A stretch of 64,000 nt of DNA from NCBI GenBank assembly GCA_029255685.2, contig CM055316.2, positions 67,905,237-67,969,236 on the forward strand, written 5' to 3'. This stretch comes from Silene conica. Lineage: Eukaryota; Streptophyta; Magnoliopsida; Caryophyllales; Caryophyllaceae. A model generated the notes under the pieces. It saw nothing but the letters and a program-made list of their open reading frames with translations, was not told the origin of the DNA and ran no database searches. This document shows, in pieces, positions 1 through 17,213 of this stretch; the stretch's first letter is position 1, and each line of letters begins with the position of its first letter. A program made the position numbers and the translations under genes.

Positions 1-726
1 GGTGGGCAGGAGGACTCGGGTGTCTTGGTCGTGTTTTTGGTTGGTTTGGACGCGGTGGTGGTAATTGCTAATATTAATGAGTTATAAATATAAATTGTTA
101 TTTTTGTTTTGCCAGAAAATAAGGATATTAGTAACTTTTCATTGGCAGTGTGTTGTGTCCGTCTTAACGTGGCCTTATGGCAAGGTTATGAGGCAGGTCA
201 AGTGGCTTGTTTATTTGTCAAGACTGTCCTTGCTCGCTGGTTCTCGGACGATGAATTTCTTGGTCTTTACGAGTGGTTCTCAAAGTGTAGGAGTCGTTGC
301 TCCGCTGGACATAGATTTTCTTGTTCTTTGTCCCCTTTTTTCTTTCTATATCCTTGTGGCGTAAGTATAATTTGTCCTCGGTTAGTGGTTCAAGACGGTC
401 GTTGTTTTCCGAGATCCTGAAGAGTGAAGACTGTTTTTGTTGTCTTAGAAGTTTGGCTCTCCCCCTCAGGAAAGTTGAGGATAAAGATAGTGGCTAGTGG
501 TCTATAGCAGCCATTATCCATCAATACATGTTTATTTACCGCTATTGTTACTTTTATGTCTTAGTTTGTTATTTATAAGAAATAAAAATGCATTTGACCA
601 TATGAGTTAAATGTCAACAATATAATTCTATTTAAAACTTTACTTTACCGTTGTCGGAAAAAACTTTTTACAAAATGATTTGTTTGATCAATTTGTGTTT
701 TTCAAACCAGAAAATACTTTCAAAAG
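1..726. other. Unassigned GT-rich block, no recognised gene
   Basis: The first ~540 bases are GT-rich on the + strand and hold two overlapping open frames of about 100 codons (65-364 and 109-420). Neither translation resembles a family I recognise and neither shows a domain motif. The composition resembles the GT-rich block near 44 kb, so this may be the end of a similar retroelement or gene fragment, but I cannot align them by eye. From about 540 to 726 the sequence is AT-rich and featureless. Confidence 0.3.
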
Positions 727-766
727 TTAGGCTAAACTCACACTTAGATGCATAACCACCGGACTG

Positions 767-1388
767 GGTAGCACTAAAATGGACACGACACAACACGGAC
801 ACGGGACACGGCATCCCATGAAATTTAGGACACGGGACCCGACATTTAAATATAATAAAATATATATTTTATGGTTATAAATAACGTATACTTTTCTTTT
901 TATCATGTATTTGAAGCTAAATCTAAACAAGTAAATGTACAATTCGACCTTTTTTTTTATTTGGTGACGAGGGAACCCGCAGCCGCTACCTTCGGTGCGC
1001 ACTGGGTAAACCCGCGGGTATATGTAATAGCCTGCAAACCACATACACCAGGTAAACCACCCGAGGGGGACAGGCTCGAAGTCTATTTAGGCATGGACTC
1101 AGGCCAAGAATGCTCCACAAGATTTTGCTCTTGAGGAGGCTTGAACCCGGGTCTCCTGGGAATTTCACCCAGGTTTTAACCAATAGACTCCACCCTTGCG
1201 GGCACAATTCGACCTTTATTATAACTAATCCTAATTTTTCCACCCAAATTCATCTTTTAATCGATTTTTTTTAAAATTTTATTTCTCGTTTAAACTATAA
1301 TATGTTTAGACATGTGTCGGGTGTCCAACGAGTGTCGGACATGGTGTCAGACACGGGACAGCTAATTAGGAGAAGTGTCCGTGCTACC
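767..1388. mobile_element. MITE-like element (copy 1), split by a SINE
   Basis: The ends are imperfect inverted repeats: GGTAGCAC followed by GGACACG at the left, and GTGTCC then GTGCTACC at the right. Subterminal GGACACG/GTGTCGG motifs are repeated at both ends. No coding capacity is seen. A second copy in inverted orientation lies at about 15011-15667, and without their inserts both are about 357-361 bp. The second copy lacks the SINE, so it serves as an empty site. The superfamily is uncertain; hAT-like is plausible. Confidence 0.7.
953..1203 (-). mobile_element. tRNA-derived SINE with 14-bp target duplication
   Basis: On the minus strand the element begins with a tRNA-like head, including a good B box (GGGTTCAAGCC) and a degenerate A-box region, and ends in an A-rich tail, seen on + as a T run at 950-960. 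It is flanked by perfect copies of ACAATTCGACCTTT at 939-952 and 1204-1217. The related element near 15.2 kb has only one copy of this target sequence and no insert, which confirms the insertion. The family is not one I can name; it differs from the Au SINEs elsewhere in the window. Confidence 0.85.
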
Positions 1389-1729
1389 TAGCCACTAGAC
1401 CACATTCCTTATTTAAATACTACATGTAATAAATTTTATTTGACAAAAACCAAAAGTTCTAGTTCCACCTTAATGGGTCCCTTCTAAACTTAGGCCCTTA
1501 TCATTTAACCCAGTAGACACCCATTAGGGTCGACCCTAAGTAAGAGCTCTCATACTCCAATTTCGGATATAAAGTTAACCGTGTAATCCACACCTTCAAC
1601 ATAATTGCGTTTATTTGAACCAAAAAGATACTCTGTTTTCATCGTCTTATTAATGACATCAATTACACAATTGGTTTATTACTGAGTAATGAGTACTAAC
1701 TAAATTATTCAACTCCCAAATATCATGAA
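1389..1729. other. AT-rich spacer, nothing recognised
   Basis: I see no coding frame, RNA gene or inverted repeat here. It lies between the SINE-bearing MITE and the low-coordinate end of the antisense LINE remnant, and could include decayed LINE 3' sequence. Confidence 0.4.
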
Positions 1730-1821
1730 AAAACAAAAATTGTCATTTGTGATAGCGCATTCATAAAATAGTTGGAACAGGGTCTCCATATTCCACCGGC
1801 CACCCCTGAATAGATGACTAT

Positions 1822-1871
1822 GTCATTGGGCTTGTATTCCTACTAAGTCATTGGGCTTGTATTTCTACTAA
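1822..1871. repeat. Tandem duplication of a 25-bp unit inside the LINE remnant
   Basis: The 25-base units at 1822-1846 and 1847-1871 begin GTCATTGGGCTTGTATT and differ at one base. In the minus-strand reading this duplicates the 'LSRNTSPM' stretch of the LINE reverse transcriptase and shifts the frame. It is one of the lesions that kill the copy. Confidence 0.85.
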
Positions 1872-2063
1872 GCTTGATGCCATGAATTCTTCCCTCTCGC
1901 TCTGCACGCCCCACCACATTAGCTGACAGGATCTCCATGCACAAGATAAATAGATATGGGACAAAAGGTCTCCTTGTCAAAGGCCATACTTAGGAATAAA
2001 TTGTCGTACAGGGACCCCATCAAACAGTAACTCAAATAAGACAGCCGTGATGGAACACATAAT

Positions 2064-2646
2064 TAGGGATGTCATTGGGGCGGGTACAAGTGGATACCGC
2101 CTTGCACCCGCCCCAGTTGGGACGGGGATGAGTAAAGCTTTGACGGGTGGTGGGGGCGGGAACGGGTATGAAAATTGTACCCGCCATGGGTGGTGGGGGC
2201 GGGCATGGTTTTTGCGTGTTACCACCTCATACCCGCCTACCCGCCAATTATTATAAAAATTAATACCATTATTACGATAATTTTACAAATATTGTTTTGT
2301 TATAATTAAGACGTAATGTTAAAAATAACTATTTTATAAAATATTTTACCAATTTTGGTAAATAACTAAAATTATTTAAACAAACTCTTGAAAATAGAAA
2401 TTAATAGTGATTAAACCAACTTTTACGAAAAACGATCGAAAAAATTTATGGTATAGCGGGTTAATGGGTAGGTGGGCGGGGATGGTTTTGAAAACATGTA
2501 CCCGTCATGGGTGGTGGGTCGGAGATGGTTTTTGAAACTTGTACCCGCCATGGGTGGTGGGACGAGGATGGGTACGAGGTTTTCTTGATGGGTACGGGTA
2601 CGGGGGAGCCTATATCCAACACCGCCCCGCCCCAATGACATCCCTA
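2064..2646. mobile_element. hAT-like MITE with GC-rich subterminal arrays
   Basis: The terminal inverted repeat is TAGGGATGTCATTGGGGCGGG-like; the right end is the reverse complement, finishing CAATGACATCCCTA. Flanking 8-bp sequences are CACATAAT (2056-2063) and CTCATAAT (2647-2654), a 7/8 target duplication of hAT size. Both arms carry repeated GGGTAC and GGTGGGG/GGCGGG motifs around an AT-rich core. There is no transposase. It sits inside the antisense LINE remnant, so it is younger than that LINE. Confidence 0.85.
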
Positions 2647-4235
2647 CTCATAATCAGACTAATCGTCCTCTCCGGGAAGTGAAAATCACGCAACATTGTC
2701 TCCTAAAATCTCACTTCACTCTTATCATATGTTTTACTCATATCCGCCTTATAAGCAAAGAATCCATGAAATCCTTTCCTATGTGAATTAATCTTATGAG
2801 TAGTTTTATGTGCCAAAAGGATATTGTCACAAATATGTCTACCTGACACAAAAACATTCTGAAAATCCCGAACCAAATCTTTCATTACCCTTGATAACCG
2901 ATTAGCTATATAGTTGAAATAATCCGCATAATAGTATTGCATAAGTTGATTGGTTGATAATCTCCTATAAACTCTCGACTCTCACACATAGGAATAAGGG
3001 TAATAAAAGTGTGGTTCTCTCTCTTAGCACACTGCCCGAATTTAAGACAGAGAACACGGTCCTAGTGACATCCTTTTTTTATAAAGAACCAACATTTCTG
3101 GTAGAAAATGTTTGGGATACCATCCGAACCCGGTGCCTTTAGTGCACCCATTTAAAAAACCGCCTACCGAACCTCTTTAACCGTAAAAGGATCACACAAA
3201 CGATCACCATCCTCATCTCTTATCCTTCTACTAATATCGTAAACTAGCTCCGCCATAAGTCTCGCCCTATCCCCGTCGCTACACTCCTCCTCCATGCCTT
3301 GATCTAGATTATAAATCATAAAAAGTGTCCCTAAACATTTCCTGCATCCTATCCGACTCATACACCCAACTTCCATCATCACTTCTTACCCCATAAATGA
3401 AATTCTTACTTGTCTTACACTTAACCCAATTACAGAAATATTTAGTACAAGTATCTCAATCAATAATACTCCATCGAATATTTGCCCTCTATTTCCAGAA
3501 TTTTGCAACCGCTGCCAAAAAGGCCCTAACATCCTCATTAACCTTAGAATACTCCTCATCATTACCCGTAGAAACCGCAATTGCCATGGATTTTTCAAGC
3601 CTATCATCAAAATCCTCCCACTTACTCCTCCACTCCATTTTTCTATCCACAACCCACTGCCGTACCACTTGTCTTGTCTTAGCCAATTTTCTCGTAACAC
3701 GGAAGGCAGGTGAACCTTCCGCCCTCTTCATCCAGTTACTCTGAATAAGCTTTATACACTCAACATGATCAGGAACCAAGGCATCTAGCTTATAGGGTTT
3801 TTTAATTCTATTAACAATCAAATGTAAAACCACCTTAATAGAAGCATGATCCGAAATTTAAATTGTCGCATCCCTATATTCGGGAAAAGTTGTAACCAGT
3901 TCTTGACCCAATTGCCCTATCCAGCCTTTCATACACTATTTGACCCCTCCCCCTTCTTATTGTTACACCACGTAAATCTCGATTTCTTAAAAGGAACATC
4001 TATAAATTCGTGCCCAATTTTCCAACAATTAAAATTCAATGCTTCTTCGATAGGCTTTTTATTCATACTAAGTTTATCACAATCATATTCCACTTGATTG
4101 AAATCGCGTACTATTAAAAAGGGAAGCGTGAACGTATCAATCCATTTATCCAATTCACGCAAAACCTCCATCCTGAGACCCACCCTTGGAGAATCATAAA
4201 AGAGCACAAGGTAAAAACAACGATCATAATACTTA

Positions 4236-4364
4236 GGATAATTTGTGAGAAACTACCTTACATTTATGTCCGTTTGCGAACAACTACCTTACTTTACCAA
4301 AAAAAAAGTAAGGTAGTTGTTCACAAATGGACATAAATGCAAGGTAGTTTCTTACAAATTATCC
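4236..4364. mobile_element. 129-bp foldback MITE with perfect 9-bp TSD
   Basis: Almost the whole element is an inverted repeat: the left arm GGATAATTTGTGAGAAACTA pairs with the right arm ending AAATTATCC around a short A-rich loop near 4300. Perfect copies of TAATACTTA flank it at 4227-4235 and 4365-4373. A 9-bp target duplication is typical of Mutator-like elements. It interrupts the endonuclease region of the LINE remnant. Its RNA would form a long hairpin, so it is a possible small-RNA source. Confidence 0.88.
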
Positions 4365-4605
4365 TAATACTTATCGCATCGCAAAATAACAAAATTCGTA
4401 CAAGTCATGATCAAACCCATACTTGACTCGGGTTCCAACCTACCCAAAATCCACCAGATGCCCCACATGCATTAAACCCCGCCGAATTACTAAAACCATA
4501 TGACCTAAACTTACTACTAACATTATTTATATCACATTTTGGTTTCAACTAGAAAACGAAAATCATACGACTCAGCAATGAATCACGCAAGCAAGAAGGA
4601 TTAGG

Positions 4606-5984
4606 GTACAATTATTACAAGTTTTGAGACAAGACTTTAGTAAGTCTTAAGACAAAACTCACTCAAAACTACCAATAATCTACCAAAGTTTTAATAAAGT
4701 CTTAAGTTGAGTTTTGGAAATGCAAGGTGAGTCTTGACCTCACTTCCCATTGAAATTATCCAATAAATGGTTGTCATGTGTCATTTCTATTTGTAAAAAT
4801 AAAAGTAATGTAAAAAAGGTAAAGTTTGAGGTAAGTCTGACGGATAATGTATAAAGTCTGAGGTGGGTCTGGGGTGAATCTGAACAATAAAGAAATAATA
4901 AAAGTTAGTGAAAAGCTGATGTGGCACAATCTTAAGATTTTGGAAAATTTTAGGGATAATCTTACCCTTAGTTCAAGTGGTAATATTGGATAAACAAATG
5001 CCCTAGCGACAGTCGAGGGTAATGCCTCGCTCAAAAACTGTATATTTTCTGCACCACCAAAATGATCAATAAACCATAGCACAGAGAAGGATAGATTGCA
5101 TTGAATAGGAAACATTCTTGTAGCACAATTCACGTCCTCCTACAATCTTATAGAGGGAGCATTATACAGTAATCTCGAGATTTTATTGTCATTTATACAA
5201 AAGGATTTCTTTCATTTAGATCATAGGATATTTACTCATGGAAAGTGTCCATGGAGGGGGTGAGGGCAGCATACCGAAAATTTGAAATCACTCCTCCGCG
5301 CTTGATTGTTGACTTGTTGCAGATATGTAGCTCCTTCGATACCAACACTCATCGACTTGTCGCTTTACCCAAGGACGTAAAGCTAAGCCTGCGAAATATA
5401 GAAATATAAGTGATGAGACGAAGACGATGTAAGACAACAATTGTGATCCAAATTACTAAAGCGCAAATGATAGTAACTAAAACACTCTTCACTTATGGGG
5501 GTTGTACTGAACATCTGACACAATACTCAAGGAGTCAAGGGTATAGGTTTGAAATGCATACTCACTCTTACAAATAACTTAGAAGAGCAAAAAGGGAGGC
5601 CAACTCTACACGGAGGTGTTTGGTTCACCCATCTAGATCTAGGTATGATATGGGTTTTGAAATTTTGGAATAAGCAAAACCCTGACAAAATGCTTGTTCG
5701 GCAAAATGAGGATTTTATACTCATCCTTAATTTCAATACTTTGATATGTACAGAGTACCATAGTCAACAAGCAGAGTTTATAGCAAGAGTTTTACCTCGG
5801 AATGTCAATGGGGCAGGTCCTAAGACTAAGGGACCCGTGCCACATATGCTGGGACCCAAACCCGAGCTAAAGGGTTTGGGTTTGGGTTTGGGTTTGGGTA
5901 GGGTCATGGTCTATAGTCCTAATATTCTTCAAGTTATTCCATCATATTATTGAACTTTTGTATGTACTACGTAAATTTTTACTA
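4606..5984. other. Non-coding spacer with short GGGTTT tandem repeat
   Basis: No gene is recognised. A few open frames of about 70-134 codons exist (for example 5549-5953 on +) but show no domain and cross simple repeats. At about 5873-5904 there is a short array of GGTTTGGGTTT units, a variant of the plant telomere motif. The surrounding GGACCC/GGGACC motifs suggest a decayed GC-rich MITE. Confidence 0.4.
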
Positions 5985-6000
5985 TTAGAGTAAGTAAATG

Positions 6001-6178
6001 GCTTGGCGCACCGGTTAAGGTGTTGCTTTGTGACCGTGAGGTCACGGGTTCAAGCCCTGGGAGCGGCCTCTTGCCAAAATGGCAAGGGAAGGCTTGCCCC
6101 CATTACACCCTTGTGGTGGGGCCCTTCCCCGGACCCTCGCCTAGCGGGGATGCCATCGTGCACCGGGCTGCCCTTTTT
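6001..6178 (+). mobile_element. Au-type SINE
   Basis: The head has a tRNA-like A box at its start and a B box (GGGTTCAAGCC at about 6047-6057). It is followed by the conserved Au SINE body, GTGGTGGGGCCCTTCCCCGG at about 6112-6131 and GTGCACCGGGCTGCCC, ending in a short T run as Au SINEs do. The flanks AGAGTAAGTAAATG (about 5987-6000) and AGAGTAATGTAAATG (about 6180-6194) are a target duplication with one indel. It lies just beyond the 3' end of the poly(A) polymerase gene, in the opposite orientation. Confidence 0.92.
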
Positions 6179-6194
6179 TAGAGTAATGTAAATG

Positions 6195-6442
6195 CAATCA
6201 AGTCTATTTCAATGAAGTACAGCATTATAAAAAAACTAAAAAAAACGGAAATATTGGTTGCAAATTAGTCGATAAATAAAGTGTTATTTAAATGAAAAAA
6301 GAAAAACAATTTGTGCTTACTGAAATCTTTAATTTTGTTGTGGATTAGTTAACATACATACAGATCCTTGGGTCGGGTCTTGGTCTCAATGTTGAGACCC
6401 AGATATGGACACGACTAAAGTTTTGAAGACCGAAACTTTTGT
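6195..6442. other. 3' flank of the poly(A) polymerase gene
   Basis: This is AT-rich sequence downstream of the gene. It probably contains the 3' UTR and polyadenylation site of the minus-strand gene, but I found no convincing signal and no conserved terminal exon. Confidence 0.35.
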
Positions 6443-13345
<6,903 letters not shown>

Positions 13346-13419
13346 TTACAGCTCAAAGACAAAACCTTTCCTTCGATTCCCTAACAAAATTCTTTCTATT
13401 CGCTAACAAAATCTCTCAA
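13346..13419 (-). promoter_or_regulatory. Short 5' leader/promoter-proximal stretch of poly(A) polymerase
   Basis: Only about 75 bases separate the start codon at 13345 from Helitron-like terminal sequence that starts at about 13420. If transcription starts further up, the leader or promoter is partly transposon-derived. No TATA element could be assigned with confidence. Confidence 0.35.
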
Positions 13420-13505
13420 TCTATCTATCTATATTATTAAAAGAGTCTTTTTTCGAGCGATTTATATTTATCTATATTATTAAAGGAGGCTTTTTTTCGA
13501 GAAAT
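13420..13505 (+). mobile_element. Helitron-type 5' terminus, present twice in tandem
   Basis: TCTATCTATCTATATTATTA followed by AAAGAGTCTTTTTT is the usual look of plant Helitron 5' ends, and here it is preceded by A. A second version (ATCTATATTATTAAAGGAGG and a T run) starts near 13471. I found no matching hairpin plus CTAGT 3' end downstream, so the full extent is unknown and it may be truncated. Confidence 0.5.
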
Positions 13506-15010
13506 TACAGAGTCTCCAACCTTCGCAAAACAGTTAAAATAAATAGTCATAAATAATGCTAAAATAAATAGCGGTAGAAGATCCGTAACGTACAATACAT
13601 TAAATTCTCTAAACTACCAAATCCTACATGAAAGTTGGGATATGAATTGTCATAACTCATACGTAGATACATAAGATGGCATAGTTATATTATAACACAC
13701 TCTTTCATCCATGCAACTTATTTTCCTTCTTTCTTCTTTGTCTATATCAAGGAGCCTTCCGAGGGTTGTAGTCTTCTATACAAGCACCTGTATCAGAATA
13801 AGTTCCAAATTAGGTCGGTATTATATACTATTGTGTATTGAACAATAAATATTGGTCTGTGTAACTCAGTTTTCTCACGCTATTCTATTCCATATTTCAT
13901 ACGAATTCTTGAGAAGTAACAGCAACGACTACATATTGCACTTCGGAGAACAAGATGACGACAAAAATTTACCATCCAAACTAGGAGAGGAAAGGAATGC
14001 GCAGGCAAAACCTGGAGCTGTTGCATAGACACAATCCCCGACAAAATATGTATGGTACAGCGCGCGAGTAAGGAGTAAAAAGGAAACTTAGGATGAACAA
14101 AATATGCGTGGTACAACGCAGGAGTAAAAAGGAAGCAGAGAGAGAAGAATTGAGCATAGGTAGAACGGGTTTTGTAGAATTGAGCATAGGTAGAAGGTTA
14201 CTATCTTTGTTTACTCCTAAATATCATCAGAATTGTCATAAGCTTTGAGGATATCATTACAGTGGAAAAGCTGTGAGTATCTGACATACAAGGAAGCATG
14301 CTTTTCGGTCGGACTACTGACTAATGACTAATGACTAAGAATGGCAGGAGGCCTTAAAGGAGGCATTGGCTTCACAACTCAGAGAAGTATTCATCACCCT
14401 TATCTAGCGAGGTAACTGGACATCCTAGATCTATGAAATGGGAGATATGAAATGCCAAAAAGTGAAATACCTTGATTTAAGTGGAGAAAACACTTGTTAC
14501 GGACGGGGACTGGGACGGGGACGGGGACGGGAAGACGCGGAAAGACAGTGAGCATATGGCAGTTCCGAAATTAAACGATTTGAACCCGGCATGGAAAACA
14601 AGATAATTAGAGATGAATCTATACAGGAAGACGAATAAGGTCAAAAATTATAAGTGAAGAGGCGGCCATGGACGACATATTGTTGTATTTTAAAATTGCA
14701 GTAGTAGATTTGCAGTAGTAGATTAGTAGGTGACCAAATAAATCAGAATTGAACAAGTGATGGATGACACAATAAAAGCATACTTATATCATTAATTAAT
14801 TAATACAAAGTAATTGATCAAGGAAGACAGACTTAACTAATTTCTTGGGAGAATGGAGATTAGCCGAACCTCCAATACTCAATTCAACCTTCTCCGCCGT
14901 CACCTCAGATTCCTCTCAATATCCACGTCCGGGAATACTCCGCCAACATCAGATTTTTATCTAATGGGGATTCATCATTTCGGGTCTTCTATTGTTTCTT
15001 CATCGACGAC
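13506..15010. other. Non-coding region upstream of poly(A) polymerase, with a GGGGAC minisatellite
   Basis: No gene is recognised. At about 14499-14533 a G-rich array of GGGACG-type units occurs. Short duplications such as TTGAGCATAGGTAGAA (about 14150 and 14180) are present. An ORF at 14853-15098 shows no domain and runs into a MITE. Confidence 0.4.
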
Positions 15011-15667
15011 CCAGGTGAGACTTCTCCTAATTAGTCGTCTCGGGGTCGATATCGTGTCCGACACTTGGACATCCGATACTCGTTGGACAGCTGGCTAAAT
15101 ATATTATAATTTGGACGAGAAATGAAATTTTAAGAAAGATCGATTAAAAGATGAGTTTGGGTGGAAAAAAAAGAGAGAATTAGTTATAGTAAATGTTGAA
15201 CTGTACATTTACTTCGTTAGATTTAGCTTCAAATACATGATAAAAATAAAATTATACGTTATAGCCATAAAAAATACAACCTCCTATTCAACATAACCTT
15301 CCTTATTTCCTTTTTCGTCTATTTACAATACCCTCCATATTTCCTTATTTAGTAAAGTTTTTATACATATTTTAATCACCTTACTCCACCACAATACCCA
15401 TCATACTCATACTTTATATTTATTTTAATCACCTTACCCACAACAATTACCCAAAATACATACTCTGTCTTCAATTACCCAGCCCCACACCAATACTTTT
15501 CCCATATAATAATCTTCTCCTTATTCTTTGTGTCTTCCCCAAATAGGGAAGGTTACGTTGAAGAGGAGGGAGTATATTTTATTATATTTAAATGTCGTGT
15601 CATGTATCCTAAATTTCATGGGATGTCGTGTCCCGTGTCCGTGTCTGTGTCCGTTTTGGTGCTACTT
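15011..15667. mobile_element. MITE-like element (copy 2), inverted relative to copy 1
   Basis: It matches the element at 767-1388 in reverse orientation. Shared landmarks are the GGACACG/GTGTCC arrays, a CCCATGAAATTTAGGA block, a TTATCATGTATTTGAAGCTA block and TAATTAGGAGAAG at the end. It lacks the SINE of copy 1 but is interrupted by a Stowaway-like MITE at 15277-15572. Confidence 0.75.
15277..15572. mobile_element. Stowaway-like MITE nested in the copy-2 element
   Basis: The inverted ends are CCTCCTATTCAACATAACCT at the left and GGTTACGTTGAAGAGGAGGG at the right, flanked by TA at 15275-15276 and 15573-15574. TA duplications and CTCCCTCC-type ends mark Stowaway/mariner MITEs. Internal TTTTAATCACCTTAC repeats are shared with the relative at 33819-34112. 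Confidence 0.8.
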
Positions 15668-16549
15668 AATCGACAACTCCATAATTTCTAAATAAATTTA
15701 TGGAAAATTCCTGTTTTACCCACATCGTAAAACTAATAGATATCTAATTAGCTTATGTGCAATTTGTTTGAACTTTTAACAATTTTTTCCTGTATAATCT
15801 CGCATACAGTTTTGCTTCATTCCGCACATTTTGTCATCTTATTCCGATATTACCCCTCCCACTTTTTGCACAATTAGGAAGGACAATGATGAATAGAAAA
15901 AAAAAATCCTCCAAAAAAACATGTATGCTCAGTCACCCTACCACCACTTGCCCCACCAGACGTCACAACCAAAATGCACCACCAACTGCCATAAATCGAC
16001 CCACCAACAGCCGTCATAAACCGGCCCACTTGTAATAATCCAAAATCTCAAATTCCTGAATTTCAAACCCTAATTGTAAAAAATCTCTCTTTAAGATGAA
16101 AAAAAACATTAATTCAATCAATTAAAAGACGTGTATTAATAAATTTGTTTATACAATGACGAGATTACTCGTGATATGTGCGAATTAAAATTCATAATTC
16201 ATTAAATTATTAGCAATTTGGTTGGAAGTGAGAGAAAGAGAAGAGAAAGAATTTTTTTAAAGTTGTTTTTATGAAGGGTAAATTTGGAATAAGGTAACAA
16301 TAATGTGCATGAATCAGGACTAAGTAAAATCATGTGCGTGATTTAGCAAATACGTAATTTTTTAGTGTTAAAATTAAAATCTAGGTTTTATATGTATTGT
16401 TTTTGAGTTTCAATAGAAGGCTTTAGTTTACAAGTTTTTATAAAGACGTTCAGATTTTTTTCAATAAAGTTCAGAAATATATGTATAACCTCAATTTTTT
16501 GGTTATTATAAAGCTCGAAATATATATTACTAGATGTATACATTTGGTT
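15668..16549. other. AT-rich spacer, no gene recognised
   Basis: The sequence is low in complexity and has no open frame of note. A stretch near 15920-16040 is rich in CACCA/CCACC motifs. Its ending ATTTGGTT is the target duplication of the next element. Confidence 0.4.
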
Positions 16550-17205
16550 TAGAGCTGATCAAATGGCCCAGGCCCGACGGCCCGACCCGGCCCAACCCGA
16601 TTTTTTCTCGGGTTTGGGCCTAATAGTTTGGCCCAAAAAGCCCGTGGCCCGGCCCAAAATAAGCCCGATATAAATATAGGGTCGGGTTTGGGCCAACCTA
16701 AAGGCCCGCTTTTTGGCCCGGCCCGACCCGAAATTATTTTTTTAAATAGAAAAAAATTCAAAAGTTGGAATCGTATATCACAACATACTAATAATCTAAT
16801 ATCACTAATGCATCGAATTATCAATTTTGCGGATATCTTTATATTTTTATCGTACGCCTTTAGTTAATACTATTCATTTTTTGTCAACTCATAATTTATG
16901 TATGGTACTATGGATGGTTCTCCTACCAAAAGAGTCGAAGTCAAATACCTAAGACTTGAAAATTTTATTTCGTTGTTAATAGTTTGTTCACATATCGATT
17001 TTGTTGATTGTTTCGTATTATATTATTTTGGCCCGTTTTGGCCCATTTTGGCCCGAGGCCCGTTATAGCCCGAACAATTGTGGGCTTGGGCCAAGAAAAT
17101 TGGCCCATCGTTTTGGCCCGGCCCGGCCCGGCACGTGTATTTGGGCCGCTTATTTAGCACGAGCCCGGCCCAAACCCGGCCCGGCCCGACCCATGATCAG
17201 CTCTA
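16550..17205. mobile_element. hAT-like non-autonomous element with GGCCCG arrays, perfect 8-bp TSD
   Basis: The ends are TAGAGCTGATCAAATGG and the inverted CCATGATCAGCTCTA. Perfect 8-bp flanks ATTTGGTT lie at 16542-16549 and 17206-17213, diagnostic of hAT-type transposition. Both arms (about 16565-16730 and 17030-17195) are packed with GGCCCG/CGGGCC motifs, while the core is AT-rich. The open frames across these arrays are translations of repeats, not genes. Confidence 0.92.
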
Positions 17206-17213
17206 ATTTGGTT

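Larger units (their letters stand above)
1730..4605 (-). pseudogene. Decayed L1-type LINE ORF2 (endonuclease + reverse transcriptase)
   Basis: Read on the minus strand, fragments appear in LINE ORF2 order. Around 4605-4390 there is endonuclease sequence (GASGGFWVGW). At 4207-3929 lies the VRDFNQVE core, a version of the GDFN motif. The linker before the RT follows at 3833-3390. At about 3170-3060 comes the 'MGALKAPGSDGIP' RT block, at 2942-2703 the 'GRHICDNILLAHK' and 'KADMSKTYD' RT motifs, and near 2000-1900 a degenerate QGDPLSPYLF-type motif followed by 'GIKLSRN'. The frame is broken by several stops and frameshifts, so it cannot encode a working protein. Two MITEs have inserted into it (2064-2646 and 4236-4364). 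Such enzymes nick DNA and reverse-transcribe their own RNA. The ends are approximate and no poly-A tail was identified. Confidence 0.85.

Noticed and set aside
5870..5905. Interstitial telomere
   Set aside because: It has only a few TTTGGG-type units, not TTTAGGG, and is too short to be a telomeric relic.
6020..6060. Possible tRNA gene
   Set aside because: A/B boxes are present, but no cloverleaf or anticodon arm fits, and the sequence continues as an Au SINE with target duplication.
6003..6191. Short + frame in the first Au SINE, and similar minus frames at 9735-9963
   Set aside because: Both arise from SINE sequence, which is non-coding.
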